A stretch of DNA of 64,000 bases from CAVXFB01 sp963760935. Lineage in GTDB: Bacteria > Planctomycetota > Planctomycetia > Pirellulales > Thermoguttaceae. The notes below the pieces were generated by a model, which was given only the letters and a program-made list of their open reading frames with translations, was not told where the DNA came from and did no database searches. This document shows positions 56,353 through 64,000 of the stretch, piece by piece. How positions within the stretch are numbered: position 1 is the stretch's first letter; each line of letters starts with the position of its first letter. The translations under genes were made by a program, and so were the position numbers. The stretch is from positions 97,634 to 161,633 of the forward strand of contig CAVXFB010000005.1 of NCBI GenBank assembly GCA_963760935.1, read 5' to 3'.

Positions 56353-56607
56353 CGTTTGGCTCCTTTGTTAGGTGGTTATCAATCCCCTCGTAACAGTGGT
56401 AACAGTCGCTCAATCGCGACGTTTTGTAAAGCTGATTCCAGAAGCCGTAAGTCCAAACAGTGTTGTGGCTTCGGGCTCGATCTTTGTGTCAGAACGGGCG
56501 GCTTCTATTGGGCGGCGGAAGTTCCCGAAAACGCCCGGCCAGAAGTGGCCGAAGAAAACCCCAGGCGGTTGCCCGGGGTCGGGGAAGAGGGGAGAACTGC
56601 CGGTCTA

Positions 56608-57195
56608 TCAAGCGTGGGCAAACTTGCCCCGCTCGGTCTTGGAGAATCGCGACTCGCTGCCTTTGGTGGCGATCTCGCGGATGATCGCGCTATAGACCGT
56701 GGCATGCGGCGTCTTGCCGCCGGGCGACTTCCAGTATCCCTTGGCCTCGGCCGCCTCGATCATTTCCTTGGCCGTCATCGGCTGGCCCGACTCTTCGAGC
56801 ACCTTGGCCGCGGCGTCCAAACCGCTGATCCGTTTCTCCTTGGGCTCCTTCGTGGCCCGCGAGCGTTTCGGCTTGTCGGCCTTCTGCGTCTCGGCCGGCG
56901 TTGCCTGCGTGGCCACGTCTTCGCCCGTGGGTGCCGACGTTTGCGCCTGGGCGGCCTCGGCCTGGGGTTTGGCCTTCTTGGTGCCTCTGCCCATCCCAGC
57001 GCCCGCTTTGGCGACATCGTCACCGACGGCCGCCCGCAACCGCGCGGGCGACTTGATGCGCACCTTCTTGCCCGTGACGAGGTTCGTCGCATCCCAACCG
57101 CCGTGGCGGCTTTCGGCATCGATGCGTACTTCGACCACCTTGTCGGTGACCTTCGCAGTGTACACGCCGCCGATCTTCACTTCGTTCTTCTTCAT
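56608..57195 (-). CDS. HARE-HTH domain protein
   Basis: A protein of 195 residues. The N-terminal 65 residues (MKKNEVKIGGVYTAKVTDKV, VTGKKVRIKSPARLRAAVG) look like a small beta-barrel with a link to nucleic acids. A low-complexity Ala/Lys/Gln linker follows. The C-terminal domain (AAAKVLEESGQPMTAKEMIE, YWKSPGGKTPHATVYSAIIR, SRFSKTERGKFAHA) is a HARE-HTH winged helix, a fold tied to chromatin, restriction-modification and DNA-modification contexts. It is upstream of the amidoligase gene by 255 bases that hold no gene. Confidence 0.78.
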   Translation of the reverse strand: MKKNEVKIGGVYTAKVTDKVVEVRIDAESRHGGWDATNLVTGKKVRIKSPARLRAAVGDDVAKAGAGMGRGTKKAKPQAEAAQAQTSAPTGEDVATQATPAETQKADKPKRSRATKEPKEKRISGLDAAAKVLEESGQPMTAKEMIEAAEAKGYWKSPGGKTPHATVYSAIIREIATKGSESRFSKTERGKFAHA

Positions 57196-57228
57196 CGCAT
57201 CACTCCTTCGAAAAAAGGGAAACGGGGG

Positions 57229-57426
57229 TTACTTCACGTTACGAAAGAACTCCGACACGGCCGACAGGGCATCACCGTAGTCGAAGGTGTACTCATCTTG
57301 CCAGCGGCGGAGTTGCCGCTGGGCGGTTCGCAGGCCGGTCAATTTGTGGCAATCGCAACCGTTGCCGTCGTCGTCCAGGACGACCATCAGGTCGTTGACG
57401 ATTTCGATGGTGTGGGGCATGGTCAT
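57229..57426 (-). CDS. Hypothetical 65-residue acidic protein
   Basis: Begins MTMPHTIEIVNDLMVVLDDD and contains CDCHKLTGLRTAQRQLRRWQ, a Cys-x-Cys-His group that may bind metal. GGAG lies before the ATG at 57426. It is part of a tightly packed minus-strand series of small genes. No family is recognised. Confidence 0.6.
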   Translation of the reverse strand: MTMPHTIEIVNDLMVVLDDDGNGCDCHKLTGLRTAQRQLRRWQDEYTFDYGDALSAVSEFFRNVK

Positions 57427-57447
57427 TTCTGTGCTCCTCGGGGATGG

Positions 57448-57645
57448 TTAGTACCGCGTGCTGTCGACGATGGTCAATTGGAACTGTTGACGATTGGGCA
57501 GCGTGACCACCAATCCGCGGTTGTTGGTCAGCACGCCGGCGTCAAGGAAGGTGGTCACCCCGCCGCCGGTGTTCTCCAACCGGCGTTCCAGCAAGTGGGC
57601 CAACTTCGTTTCGAATCGTTTCTCGCTCATGCGTCGTTTCTTCAT
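57448..57645 (-). CDS. Hypothetical 65-residue protein
   Basis: Starts at 57645 (MKKRRMSEKRFETKLAHLLE), with GGAG seven bases upstream, rather than at the ATG six codons earlier. A basic helical N-half precedes a beta-like end (TNNRGLVVTLPNRQQFQLTI). Member of the minus-strand operon; function unknown. Confidence 0.55.
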   Translation of the reverse strand: MKKRRMSEKRFETKLAHLLERRLENTGGGVTTFLDAGVLTNNRGLVVTLPNRQQFQLTIVDSTRY

Positions 57646-57669
57646 GATCAGGCTCCGTGGCATCGGGGG

Positions 57670-58026
57670 TTATTGGTGGTAGACGTGTTCGGCCAAGCCG
57701 GCGGCCAGGAAATCCACGATCACCTGGGCGATCTCGGTTGTCGGGCGGACGTCCCAGCCGCGGTCGAAGTTGGCCGCGGTCGTCTTGTCGGCGATCCGCT
57801 GCAGCCAAAGCTTCGAGATGCGGCTGTCTCCCAACTCGTAGTCGGGGCACTCGGCGTGTTCCGCGAAGACCAAGGCGTCGAAGCGGTGTCCGGCAATCGT
57901 TCCGATCACCCAAGTCCCGCCCCCGGCGGCGCGGCGTGTCGTCTTGGTAATCCGCAGATCGTCGCCGATCGCGGCGGCGTTGGCGTCGTCGTGGTTCTCG
58001 GCGTGTCGTTTCCGGTTGGTCGTCAT
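57670..58026 (-). CDS. Hypothetical 118-residue protein, first gene of the minus-strand operon
   Basis: Starts MTTNRKRHAENHDDANAAAI at 58026, preceded by GAGGAG. The central part (GTWVIGTIAGHRFDALVFAE) is beta-like and ISKLWLQRIADKTTAANFDR is helical. The longer frame upstream lacks ribosome signals. No family is recognised. The operon promoter should lie in 58027-58177, between this gene and the divergent packaging genes. Confidence 0.6.
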   Translation of the reverse strand: MTTNRKRHAENHDDANAAAIGDDLRITKTTRRAAGGGTWVIGTIAGHRFDALVFAEHAECPDYELGDSRISKLWLQRIADKTTAANFDRGWDVRPTTEIAQVIVDFLAAGLAEHVYHQ

Positions 58027-58177
58027 GTTTCTTCTCCTCGGGGAAATGTGGTTGTCGTCTTCGTTTGTACATCCACACATGAGCAGTGTTTTCGGAGAAA
58101 CATCAAGCGGATTGCGCGGCCCGTGCGGCGGTTTTCTGTAATTCCTATGTAATCGTTTGGCCCGAGATTGCTCAGAA

Positions 58178-58402
58178 ATGACCGACAATAACGCTGAAGA
58201 ACGGCAACCGAGCCCGCTTAAGCCCCAGTCCTTACGGCTGGCGGATATGGCTCGCGTTCTCTCCGCCTCGGGCGCGAGGCCGGTCACCGTGGAAATGCTC
58301 CAGGCGGACCTCGACGACGGCGCGCCGCGAAACCCCGATGGGACGATGAACCTGGTCCATTTCGCCGCATGGCTGGTGAAGGAGATGGCTGGTGGCGATT
58401 GA
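58178..58402 (+). CDS. Small phage protein before terminase
   Basis: A protein of 74 residues starting MTDNNAEERQPSPLKPQSLR. The part RLADMARVLSASGARPVTVE MLQ is a helix pair that resembles a short DNA-binding motif. Position directly before the large terminase, with overlapping ends, suggests a small terminase-like role, but the sequence does not prove it. Confidence 0.55.
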   Translation: MTDNNAEERQPSPLKPQSLRLADMARVLSASGARPVTVEMLQADLDDGAPRNPDGTMNLVHFAAWLVKEMAGGD

Positions 58403-60657
58403 CCCGCGACAACTGCGACCGAACGAACTGGTGCGACTGCTCAACTCCACCCCGCTGGGCGAAGTGATCAGCGAGCGGCAGTTGTTGCGTCATCGCTCCC
58501 GTGCCGGCTTTCGCATTGGCGACGATCGGCACGTGGATCTATTTCGCTACGTGGCATGGCTGGTCGCGATTCGCCACGAACCCCAACCAGAAACCGACGG
58601 CGATCCTTACGAGACGTTGAAAGATCGAGCCCGGGCCCGCAACGCGGCGTTGTCCTTGGCTGGGCGCGACATTGGCGAGCTTCCCGCCGTCGTCAATCCT
58701 GAGCGGAAGGCGCGAGCCGCGACGGACTTCCGCTTCTTCTGTGAGGCGTACTTCCCCTTCACGTTTCATTTGGCCTGGTCACCCGACCACCTGAAGGTGA
58801 TTGCCAAGATCGAGCAGGCCGTGATCAACGGCGGGCTGTTCGCAATGGCCATGCCCCGTGGCAGTGGCAAGACGAGCATTTGCGAGTGCGCGTGCATCTG
58901 GGCCGTGCTCAATGGCCATCGTGACTTCGTCTGTCTCATCGGCAGTGACGAAGGCCATGCGATGGACATGCTCGAAAGCATCAAGACCGAGCTGGACGGC
59001 AACGAACTGTTGCTGGACGATTTTCCGGAGGTCGTCTATCCCATCCAGTGTCTCGACGGGATCGCCAACCGCTGCAGCGGACAACTCTACAACGGCCAAC
59101 GAACGCACATCGGTTGGACGGCTCGTGAGGTCGTACTGCCAACGATATCCGCCAGCAAAGCGTCCGGCGCGATTATCAAAGTGGCCGGCATCACAGGTCG
59201 TATCCGCGGCATGAAGTTCAAGCGGGCCGACGGTCACTCGGTGCGGCCGTCGCTCGTCGTGCTCGACGATCCGCAGACCGACGAGTCGGCCCGTAGCATC
59301 TCGCAGTGCGCCACACGAGAGAGCATTCTGGCCGGCGCCGTGCTGGGCCTAGCCGGCCCGGGCAAGAAGATCGCCGGCGTGATGCCCTGCACCGTGATCC
59401 GTCCCGAGGACATGGCCGATCGGATTCTCGATCGCGACAAGCACGCACAGTGGCAAGGGGAACGGACCAAGATGGTCTATGCGTTCCCAGCAAATGAGGG
59501 TCTGTGGGCCAAGTACGCCGAGATTCGGTCCGAAAGCCTGCGAGCAGAACGTGGCTTGTTGGACGCCACCGAGTTCTACGGTCAACACCGTGACGAAATG
59601 GATGCGGGGGCGGCCATCGCCTGGCCAGAGCGATTCAATCACGACGAATTGTCCGCCGTCCAGCACGCCATGAACCTCAAGCTTCAGGACGAGCGGGCGT
59701 TCTGGGCCGAGTATCAGAACGAGCCATTGCCGGAGGAAACGCCGCAGGACAACGAGCTCACCGCCGACCAGGTCGCCGCCAAGGTCAATCGCATGCATCG
59801 CGGTGACGTGCCGGTTGGATGCAACCATCTGACGATGTTCGTCGACGTGCAAGGCGCCTGTTGTTCTATGTTGTGGCCGCCTGGGAAGACGACTTCACCG
59901 GCTACGTGATCGACTACGGCTCTTATCCGGATCAGAAGCGGGCCTTCTTCACCCTCCGCGATGCTCAATCCACGCTGTCCCTGGTCGCCAAGGGCGCTGG
60001 CATGGAGGGATCGATCTACGCTGGGCTCGATGAGCTCATCAACCGCTGCCTGGCCCGGGAGTGGCATCGCGACGACGGCGCGGGAATGCGGATCGAGCGT
60101 TGCCTGATCGACGCCAACTGGGGCTCGTCGACAGACGTGGTCTACCAATTCTGTCGACAGAGCACTCATTCGGCATTGCTCTTACCCAGCCACGGCCGCT
60201 TCGTTGGGGCATCGAGCATTCCGTTCTCGGAATACAAGCGAAAGATGGGTGATCGTGTCGGACTGAACTGGCGGATCCCCAACGTCCAGGGCAAGCGGGC
60301 CGTGCGGCACGTGGTCTTTGACACCAACTACTGGAAGTCGTTTTGTCCACGCCCGGCTCGCGGTTTCGATGGGTGATCGCGGCTGTCTTGTCCTTCTTTG
60401 GCGACAATCCTACGCTGCATCGCCTGCTGGCCGAGCACATCACGGCCGAGTACCGCGTGAAGACCGAGGGCCGTGGTCGCACCGTCGACGAGTGGAAGTT
60501 GCGGGCTGCGGCCGTCGATAACCACTGGCTCGACTGCTTGGTCGGCTGCGCCGTGGCAGCATCGATCCAGGGGGCGATATTGCCGGGAACAGATATTAAG
60601 GCGCCCCAACGGCGTCAAAGGATGCGGCTGTCCGATCTACAGCACAGAAAGCGATAG
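58392..60657 (+). CDS. Phage terminase large subunit (GpA-like), three frameshifts
   Basis: The DNA-packaging motor and headful nuclease, about 755 residues when reconstructed. It starts at GTG 58392 with GGAG seven bases upstream. Walker A is FAMAMPRGSGKTSICEC and Walker B SLVVLDDPQTDE. The nuclease part begins TMFVDVQG. Near 59858 the frame moves to LLFYVVAAWEDDFTGYVIDY and DANWGSSTDVVYQF; near 60345 to FVHARLAVSMGDRGCL; and near 60393 to EYRVKTEGRGRTVDEWKLRA and NHWLDCLVGCAVAAS, the normal end of the family. No other stops occur. It abuts the zinc-ribbon gene. Confidence 0.88.
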
Positions 60658-60858
60658 ATGGCCGACGAAACCAAAACAGATGCGGACGCCTGCAGCCGGG
60701 GGATTGAGTGCCCACGATGCGGCTGCCGACACTTCTACACGACGAATACGGAGCCGCTGCGCAGTGGTCGGATTCGCCGCCGAAAAGTCTGTCGCCATTG
60801 CGGACGTAAGATCGTAACGTTCGAGGGGACGACGGCTCGCAGCGCCCCTGGTTGCTAG
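60658..60858 (+). CDS. Small zinc-ribbon protein
   Basis: A protein of 66 residues with two Cys pairs: CPRCGCRHFYTTNTE and VCRHCGRKIVTFEG. This pattern predicts one structural zinc and possible nucleic-acid binding. It starts at the base after the terminase stop codon. It could be an Ogr/Com-like regulator or a packaging accessory; nothing more specific is visible. Confidence 0.7.
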   Translation: MADETKTDADACSRGIECPRCGCRHFYTTNTEPLRSGRIRRRKVCRHCGRKIVTFEGTTARSAPGC

Positions 60859-60893
60859 ATGTAGCAATACTCTCGCCAATTCTCAAGTTTCGC

Positions 60894-60930
60894 GGACACC
60901 AAGCGATCGTCTGGCATACGTAACCGACAG
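60894..60930 (+). promoter_or_regulatory. Element-wide bipartite promoter-like motif, copy C
   Basis: GGACA at 60894-60898, 14-base spacer, GGCATACGTAACCGACAG at 60913-60930. It precedes the gpW-like gene by about 40 bases, so it may start transcription of the head genes. The single change against copies A and B in the second box is A to G after GGCATAC. Confidence 0.6.
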
Positions 60931-60970
60931 CCTTACCGCGATGCGCAAGCGCGCCGTAGGAAGTCTGTGT

Positions 60971-61167
60971 ATGGCCGACGATTTGGCAACTGCGATCAGC
61001 GAGAACGCCCAGGGCCCGCAAAGGCTTCGGGTGATTCTGGCAGCATGGAGCAACATCCGCTGCCCGACCAGATCGCGGCCGATCGGTATCTGGAAAGCAA
61101 GAAGGCGGCTCGGCGGAAGGGGCTTGGCATTGGCCTGAAGAAACTCGTACCTCCGGGAACGGACTGA
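60971..61167 (+). CDS. gpW-like head-completion protein, one frameshift
   Basis: About 65 residues when reconstructed. The start MADDLATAISENAQGP (ATG 60971) is followed, after a frame change near 61020, by KASGDSGSMEQHPLPDQIAA and DRYLESKKAARRKGLGIGLK, ending PPGTD. The layout matches lambda gpW-like proteins, which close the packaged head. It lies between the terminase and portal genes, where gpW is expected. Confidence 0.7.
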
Positions 61168-61181
61168 GAGGTCAGTAGAGC

Positions 61182-62712
61182 ATGTTCGGTTGGTTGAAAA
61201 ACATCCGCGGCAATGAAACGCAGCGGCGCACGGTCCGCATGGTCCACGTGCCGCTACGTGTTCGCGGACGCTACGACGCGGCCGCTGACCACCGATGAGA
61301 ACCGCCGGCACTGGGCTAACGCCGATCTTCTGTCGGCCGACGCGGCCAACAACCCTCGCGTCCGCAGCATTCTGCGCAGCCGGGCCCGGTACGAGGTGGC
61401 CAACAACAGCTACGCCAAAGGAATCGTCTCGACGCTGGCGAACGACTGCATCGGCACCGGCCCACGGCTGCAGATGCTTACCGACGAGGCCGAGGCCAAT
61501 CGGGTCGTCGAGCAGGAGTTCATGCGATGGGCCGATAGCGTCAGCCTGGCCGAGAAGCTCCGCACCATGCGGATGGCACGCTCCGAATCGGGTGAAGTAT
61601 TCGCGATGCTGGTGGCCAATCCGCGGGTGGATTCGCCGGTGAAGCTGGACCTGCGACTCATCGAGGCCGACCAGGTCACCACGCCCGACTTGATCGGCGC
61701 TGTCCAGAGGCACCAATGCCGTCGACGGGATCGTCTTCGACGCCTACGGCAATCCGGTCGAGTACCACGTGCTGAAAAGCCATCCGGGCGACAGCATCGC
61801 CCGATTCTCGCTCGACTACGACCGTGTTCCGGCCTCATCGATCATCCACTACTTCCGCGCCGATCGGCCGGGACAGAGCCGAGGCATTCCCGAGATCACG
61901 CCAGCCTTGCCGCTGTTTGCCCAGTTGCGGCGCTACACGCTGGCGGTGTTGGCGGCGGCCGAAACGGCGGCCGACTTCGCGGCCGTGCTCTATACACGGA
62001 CGCCCCGGCCAATGGCGAGGCCGATCCGGTCGAGCCGATGGACTTGGTCGAATTGGAACGCCGCATGGCCACGGTGCTGCCGGGCGGATGGCGCCTCGGG
62101 CAGGTGCAGGCGGAACAACCTTCGACGACATACGGCGAGTTTAAACGAGAGCTCCTCAATGAGATCGCTCGATGTCTCTCGATCCCTTACAACGTCGCGG
62201 CGTGCAACTCGTCTGGCTACAACTATGCCTCCGGTCGGCTCGATCATCAGACCTACTACAAGTCGATCCGCGTCGATCAGGCTCAACTCGGCCTAACGGT
62301 TCTCGATCGCGTGCTGCGGAGCGTGGCTCGACGAGGCGATCCTCATTAGCGAACTGCTGCCGCTGTGGATGCGGACTGCCGCCTTCCGCGATCTCTGGCG
62401 CACCAGTGGTTTTGGGACGGGCAGGAACACGTCGATCCCGCCAAGGAGGCCAATGCCCAGTCCACGCGGTTGCAGAACCATACAACAACGCTGGCTTATG
62501 AATACGCCCGACAGGGTCGCGACTGGGAAAGCGAGATGCGTCAGCGGGCCAAGGAAGTCTCCTTGATGCAGCAACTCGGACTGCCGCTGGCACAACCCAC
62601 GCAGGCCAGTCCGAACGACGACAACTCAGACACCGAGAACGAGGAGGCGAAATGCCGCCGCGTAAGCGCAACCCAAATGAACAGGACGTCGGACAGCGTC
62701 AGGCTGGGTTGA
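61182..62712 (+). CDS. Phage portal protein (lambda gpB-like), about five frameshifts
   Basis: The ring protein through which DNA enters the head, about 510 residues when reconstructed. It begins MFGWLKNIRGNETQ (ATG 61182). Frame changes are seen near 61285, 61705, 61994, 62320 and 62395. The joined parts read TDENRRHWANADLLSADAAN, RARYEVANNSYAKGIVSTLA, TNAVDGIVFDAYGNPVEYHV, LKSHPGDSIARFSL, NVAACNSSGYNYASGRLDHQ, AWLDEAILISEL, and HQWFWDGQEHVDPAKEANAQ. These fit Phage_portal_2 along its whole length. The density of single-base shifts is the highest in the window. Confidence 0.82.
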
Positions 62713-64000
62713 GGGCAAGGAGGCCCTGAGCCTGGTTTGCGAACCGGGCGCGATCCAGATCGAGGCCCTTGCTGACGTGCGAAGCCGAGCGGCGACGGCA
62801 AGCCGCGGCTGCCGCGATTCTCGATGGTCGCCTACACGGGCGGGCCGATGCGAATCGCCGGCTGGCGATATCCGGTCGTCGTGGATCTGGCCGGCATGGC
62901 GATCCCCTCGCAGAACCGGCCGATCCGCTTCGGCCACGACATGCAAAGCGGCGTCGGCCACACCGACGCCATCGAGATCGAAGGCGGGCAGCTTATCGCG
63001 GCCGGCGTGGTGTCGCGCGACACGGCCGCCGCCAAGGAGATCGTCGTCTCGGCTCGCAACGGCTTCCCCTGGCAGGCGTCGATCGGCGCGGCCGTCGAGG
63101 AGTTCGAGTTCATCAAGGAAAACCAGCGCGTCATGGTCAACGGCCGGGAGTTCGCCGGGCCGGTCAACGTGGTCCGGAAGGCGACGTTGGGTGAAATCAG
63201 TTTCGTGGATCTAGGGGCCGACGGTCAGACCAGCGCCGAAGTGGCGGCCGCGGCAACGCATCTCTCTCAGGAGAATACAGAAATGGAAGACTATTGTCGT
63301 AACCAATCCGAACACCGTCACGGCCCAAGCGACGGACACTGCCTCGGCAACGCCGCAGCGCGCCCACCCCGCCATCCAGGCCGCAGAGGCAGTTCCGACG
63401 GCCGCTGGAATCCGTGCGGCCGCTGTGGTCGAGACCAACCGTGTCGCGGCCATCCGCGAGATCTCCGCCGGCCGCTTTCCGAAGATCGAGGCCGAGGCCA
63501 TCCGCGAGGGCTGGGACTACCACCCGTTGCGAACTGGCCGTGCTGCGCGAGGGCCGCCCGAAGGCCGCCGGCCATGCAGGTCCGCGAGAGCAACAACGCC
63601 GTAAGCGGCTCGCTCTTGGAGGCGGCCTGCATGATGACCGCCAAGCTCGACGGCGTGGAGAATCTCTTTGACGAGCCGACCCTGGAGGCAGCCCAGAAAC
63701 GGTTTCGCGGCGGGATCGGTCTGCAGGAGCTGCTCCTGGAGGCGGCCTGGGCCAACGGCTATACGGGCCGCAACTTCCGCGAGGCCCGGGACGTGCTGCG
63801 GTTCGCCTTCCATCCGGAACTGGAGGCCGGATTCTCGACCGTCGACATCGGCGGGATCCTCTAAGAACGTGGCCAACAAGTTCCTCTTGGAGGGCTTCTT
63901 CTCCGTCGAGCGAACCTGGCGGAACATCTGCGCCGTCCGAAACATCTCCGACTTCAAGACGGTGACCAGCTATCGGCTCATCGGCAAGGACCAGTACGAG
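62652..64000 (+). CDS. Prohead protease and major capsid protein region, several frameshifts, cut by window end
   Basis: The first part (from ATG 62652, MPPRKRNPNEQDVGQ) is a prohead-protease-like domain: MVAYTGGPMRIAGWRYPVVV, IPSQNRPIRFGHDMQSGVGH, VSRDTAAAKEIVVSARNGFP and NVVRKATLGEISFVDLGADG. Capsid-like sequence follows: GSLLEAACMMTAKLDGVENL, GGIGLQELLLEAAWANGYTG, and after a shift near 63872 NVANKFLLEGFFSVERTW. Other shifts are near 62710, 62790, 63290, 63522 and 63588. Protease and capsid may be one fused product, or the capsid may start at ATG 63283, which has AGGAG upstream. The 3' end lies beyond 64000. Confidence 0.75.

Noticed and set aside
55507..58152. Plus-strand open frame of 881 codons
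   Set aside because: It is the complement of the amidoligase, HARE-HTH and small minus-strand genes, all of which have family motifs and ribosome sites; the plus-strand reading has none.

Overview
The window looks like a high-GC planctomycete chromosome (Pirellulales-like; this is an inference from content). The evidence is a housekeeping block in the order bL25, Pth, bS6, SSB, bL9, a prenyltransferase/squalene-cyclase-type toroid protein with a membrane anchor, a PilZ protein and a Tat-exported DegT aminotransferase. From about 28.1 kb to the window end it carries an integrated element with a lambda-like packaging and head module, next to an initiator tRNA gene. The far end of the element lies outside the window.

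Chromosomal part (1-28,000). Two RND tripartite efflux operons lie on the minus strand: TetR, adaptor, permease and NodT-type outer-membrane lipoprotein at 1-6,725, and outer-membrane factor, adaptor and permease at 11,646-17,236. Between them are a cupin protein, a LuxR-type regulator whose receiver lacks the phospho-acceptor Asp, a CPBP protease and an orphan ParA. Next come a PilZ protein, a 3' remnant of prs and an exported glutamate-racemase-like protein. After these lie the ribosomal/ssb cluster with two large palindromic intergenic repeats, trmL, the DegT aminotransferase and the toroid protein. tRNA-fMet is at 28,001-28,074.

Element, left half (28.1-45 kb). It holds a membrane protein, a DUF2924 protein plus a large serine recombinase, and an HTH protein. 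An HD phosphohydrolase/YwgA-like pair and a complete type I restriction-modification operon (hsdM, hsdS, hsdR) follow. The hsd operon has a near-consensus sigma70 promoter overlapped by a 7-4-7 palindrome. After it come an XRE/ImmA pair, two uncharacterised genes, a phased array of inverted repeats and an ECF-like sigma factor.

Element, right half (45-64 kb). A recombination/replication operon runs from 45.4 to 52.1 kb (PD-(D/E)XK-like protein, RecA-like ATPase, DUF669, RusA, SF2 helicase, primase/DUF3987). It is followed by an iteron-like, AT-rich candidate origin. Next are a ParB-methyltransferase and a DUF1937 protein. A minus-strand operon encodes an amidoligase with a class II glutamine amidotransferase, plus small proteins and a HARE-HTH protein. 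A lambda-like packaging/head module follows (small protein, terminase, zinc ribbon, gpW-like, portal, protease/capsid).

Two signals run across the whole element. A bipartite motif GGACA-N14-GGCATACRTAA occurs three times, each time just upstream of an operon start (integration, replication, head genes), and looks like an element-specific promoter. About 26 single-base frameshifts break otherwise well-conserved genes, densest after 58 kb. They are best explained by sequence errors, though decay of a prophage is possible. Frameshifted genes are therefore reported over their full reconstructed span.
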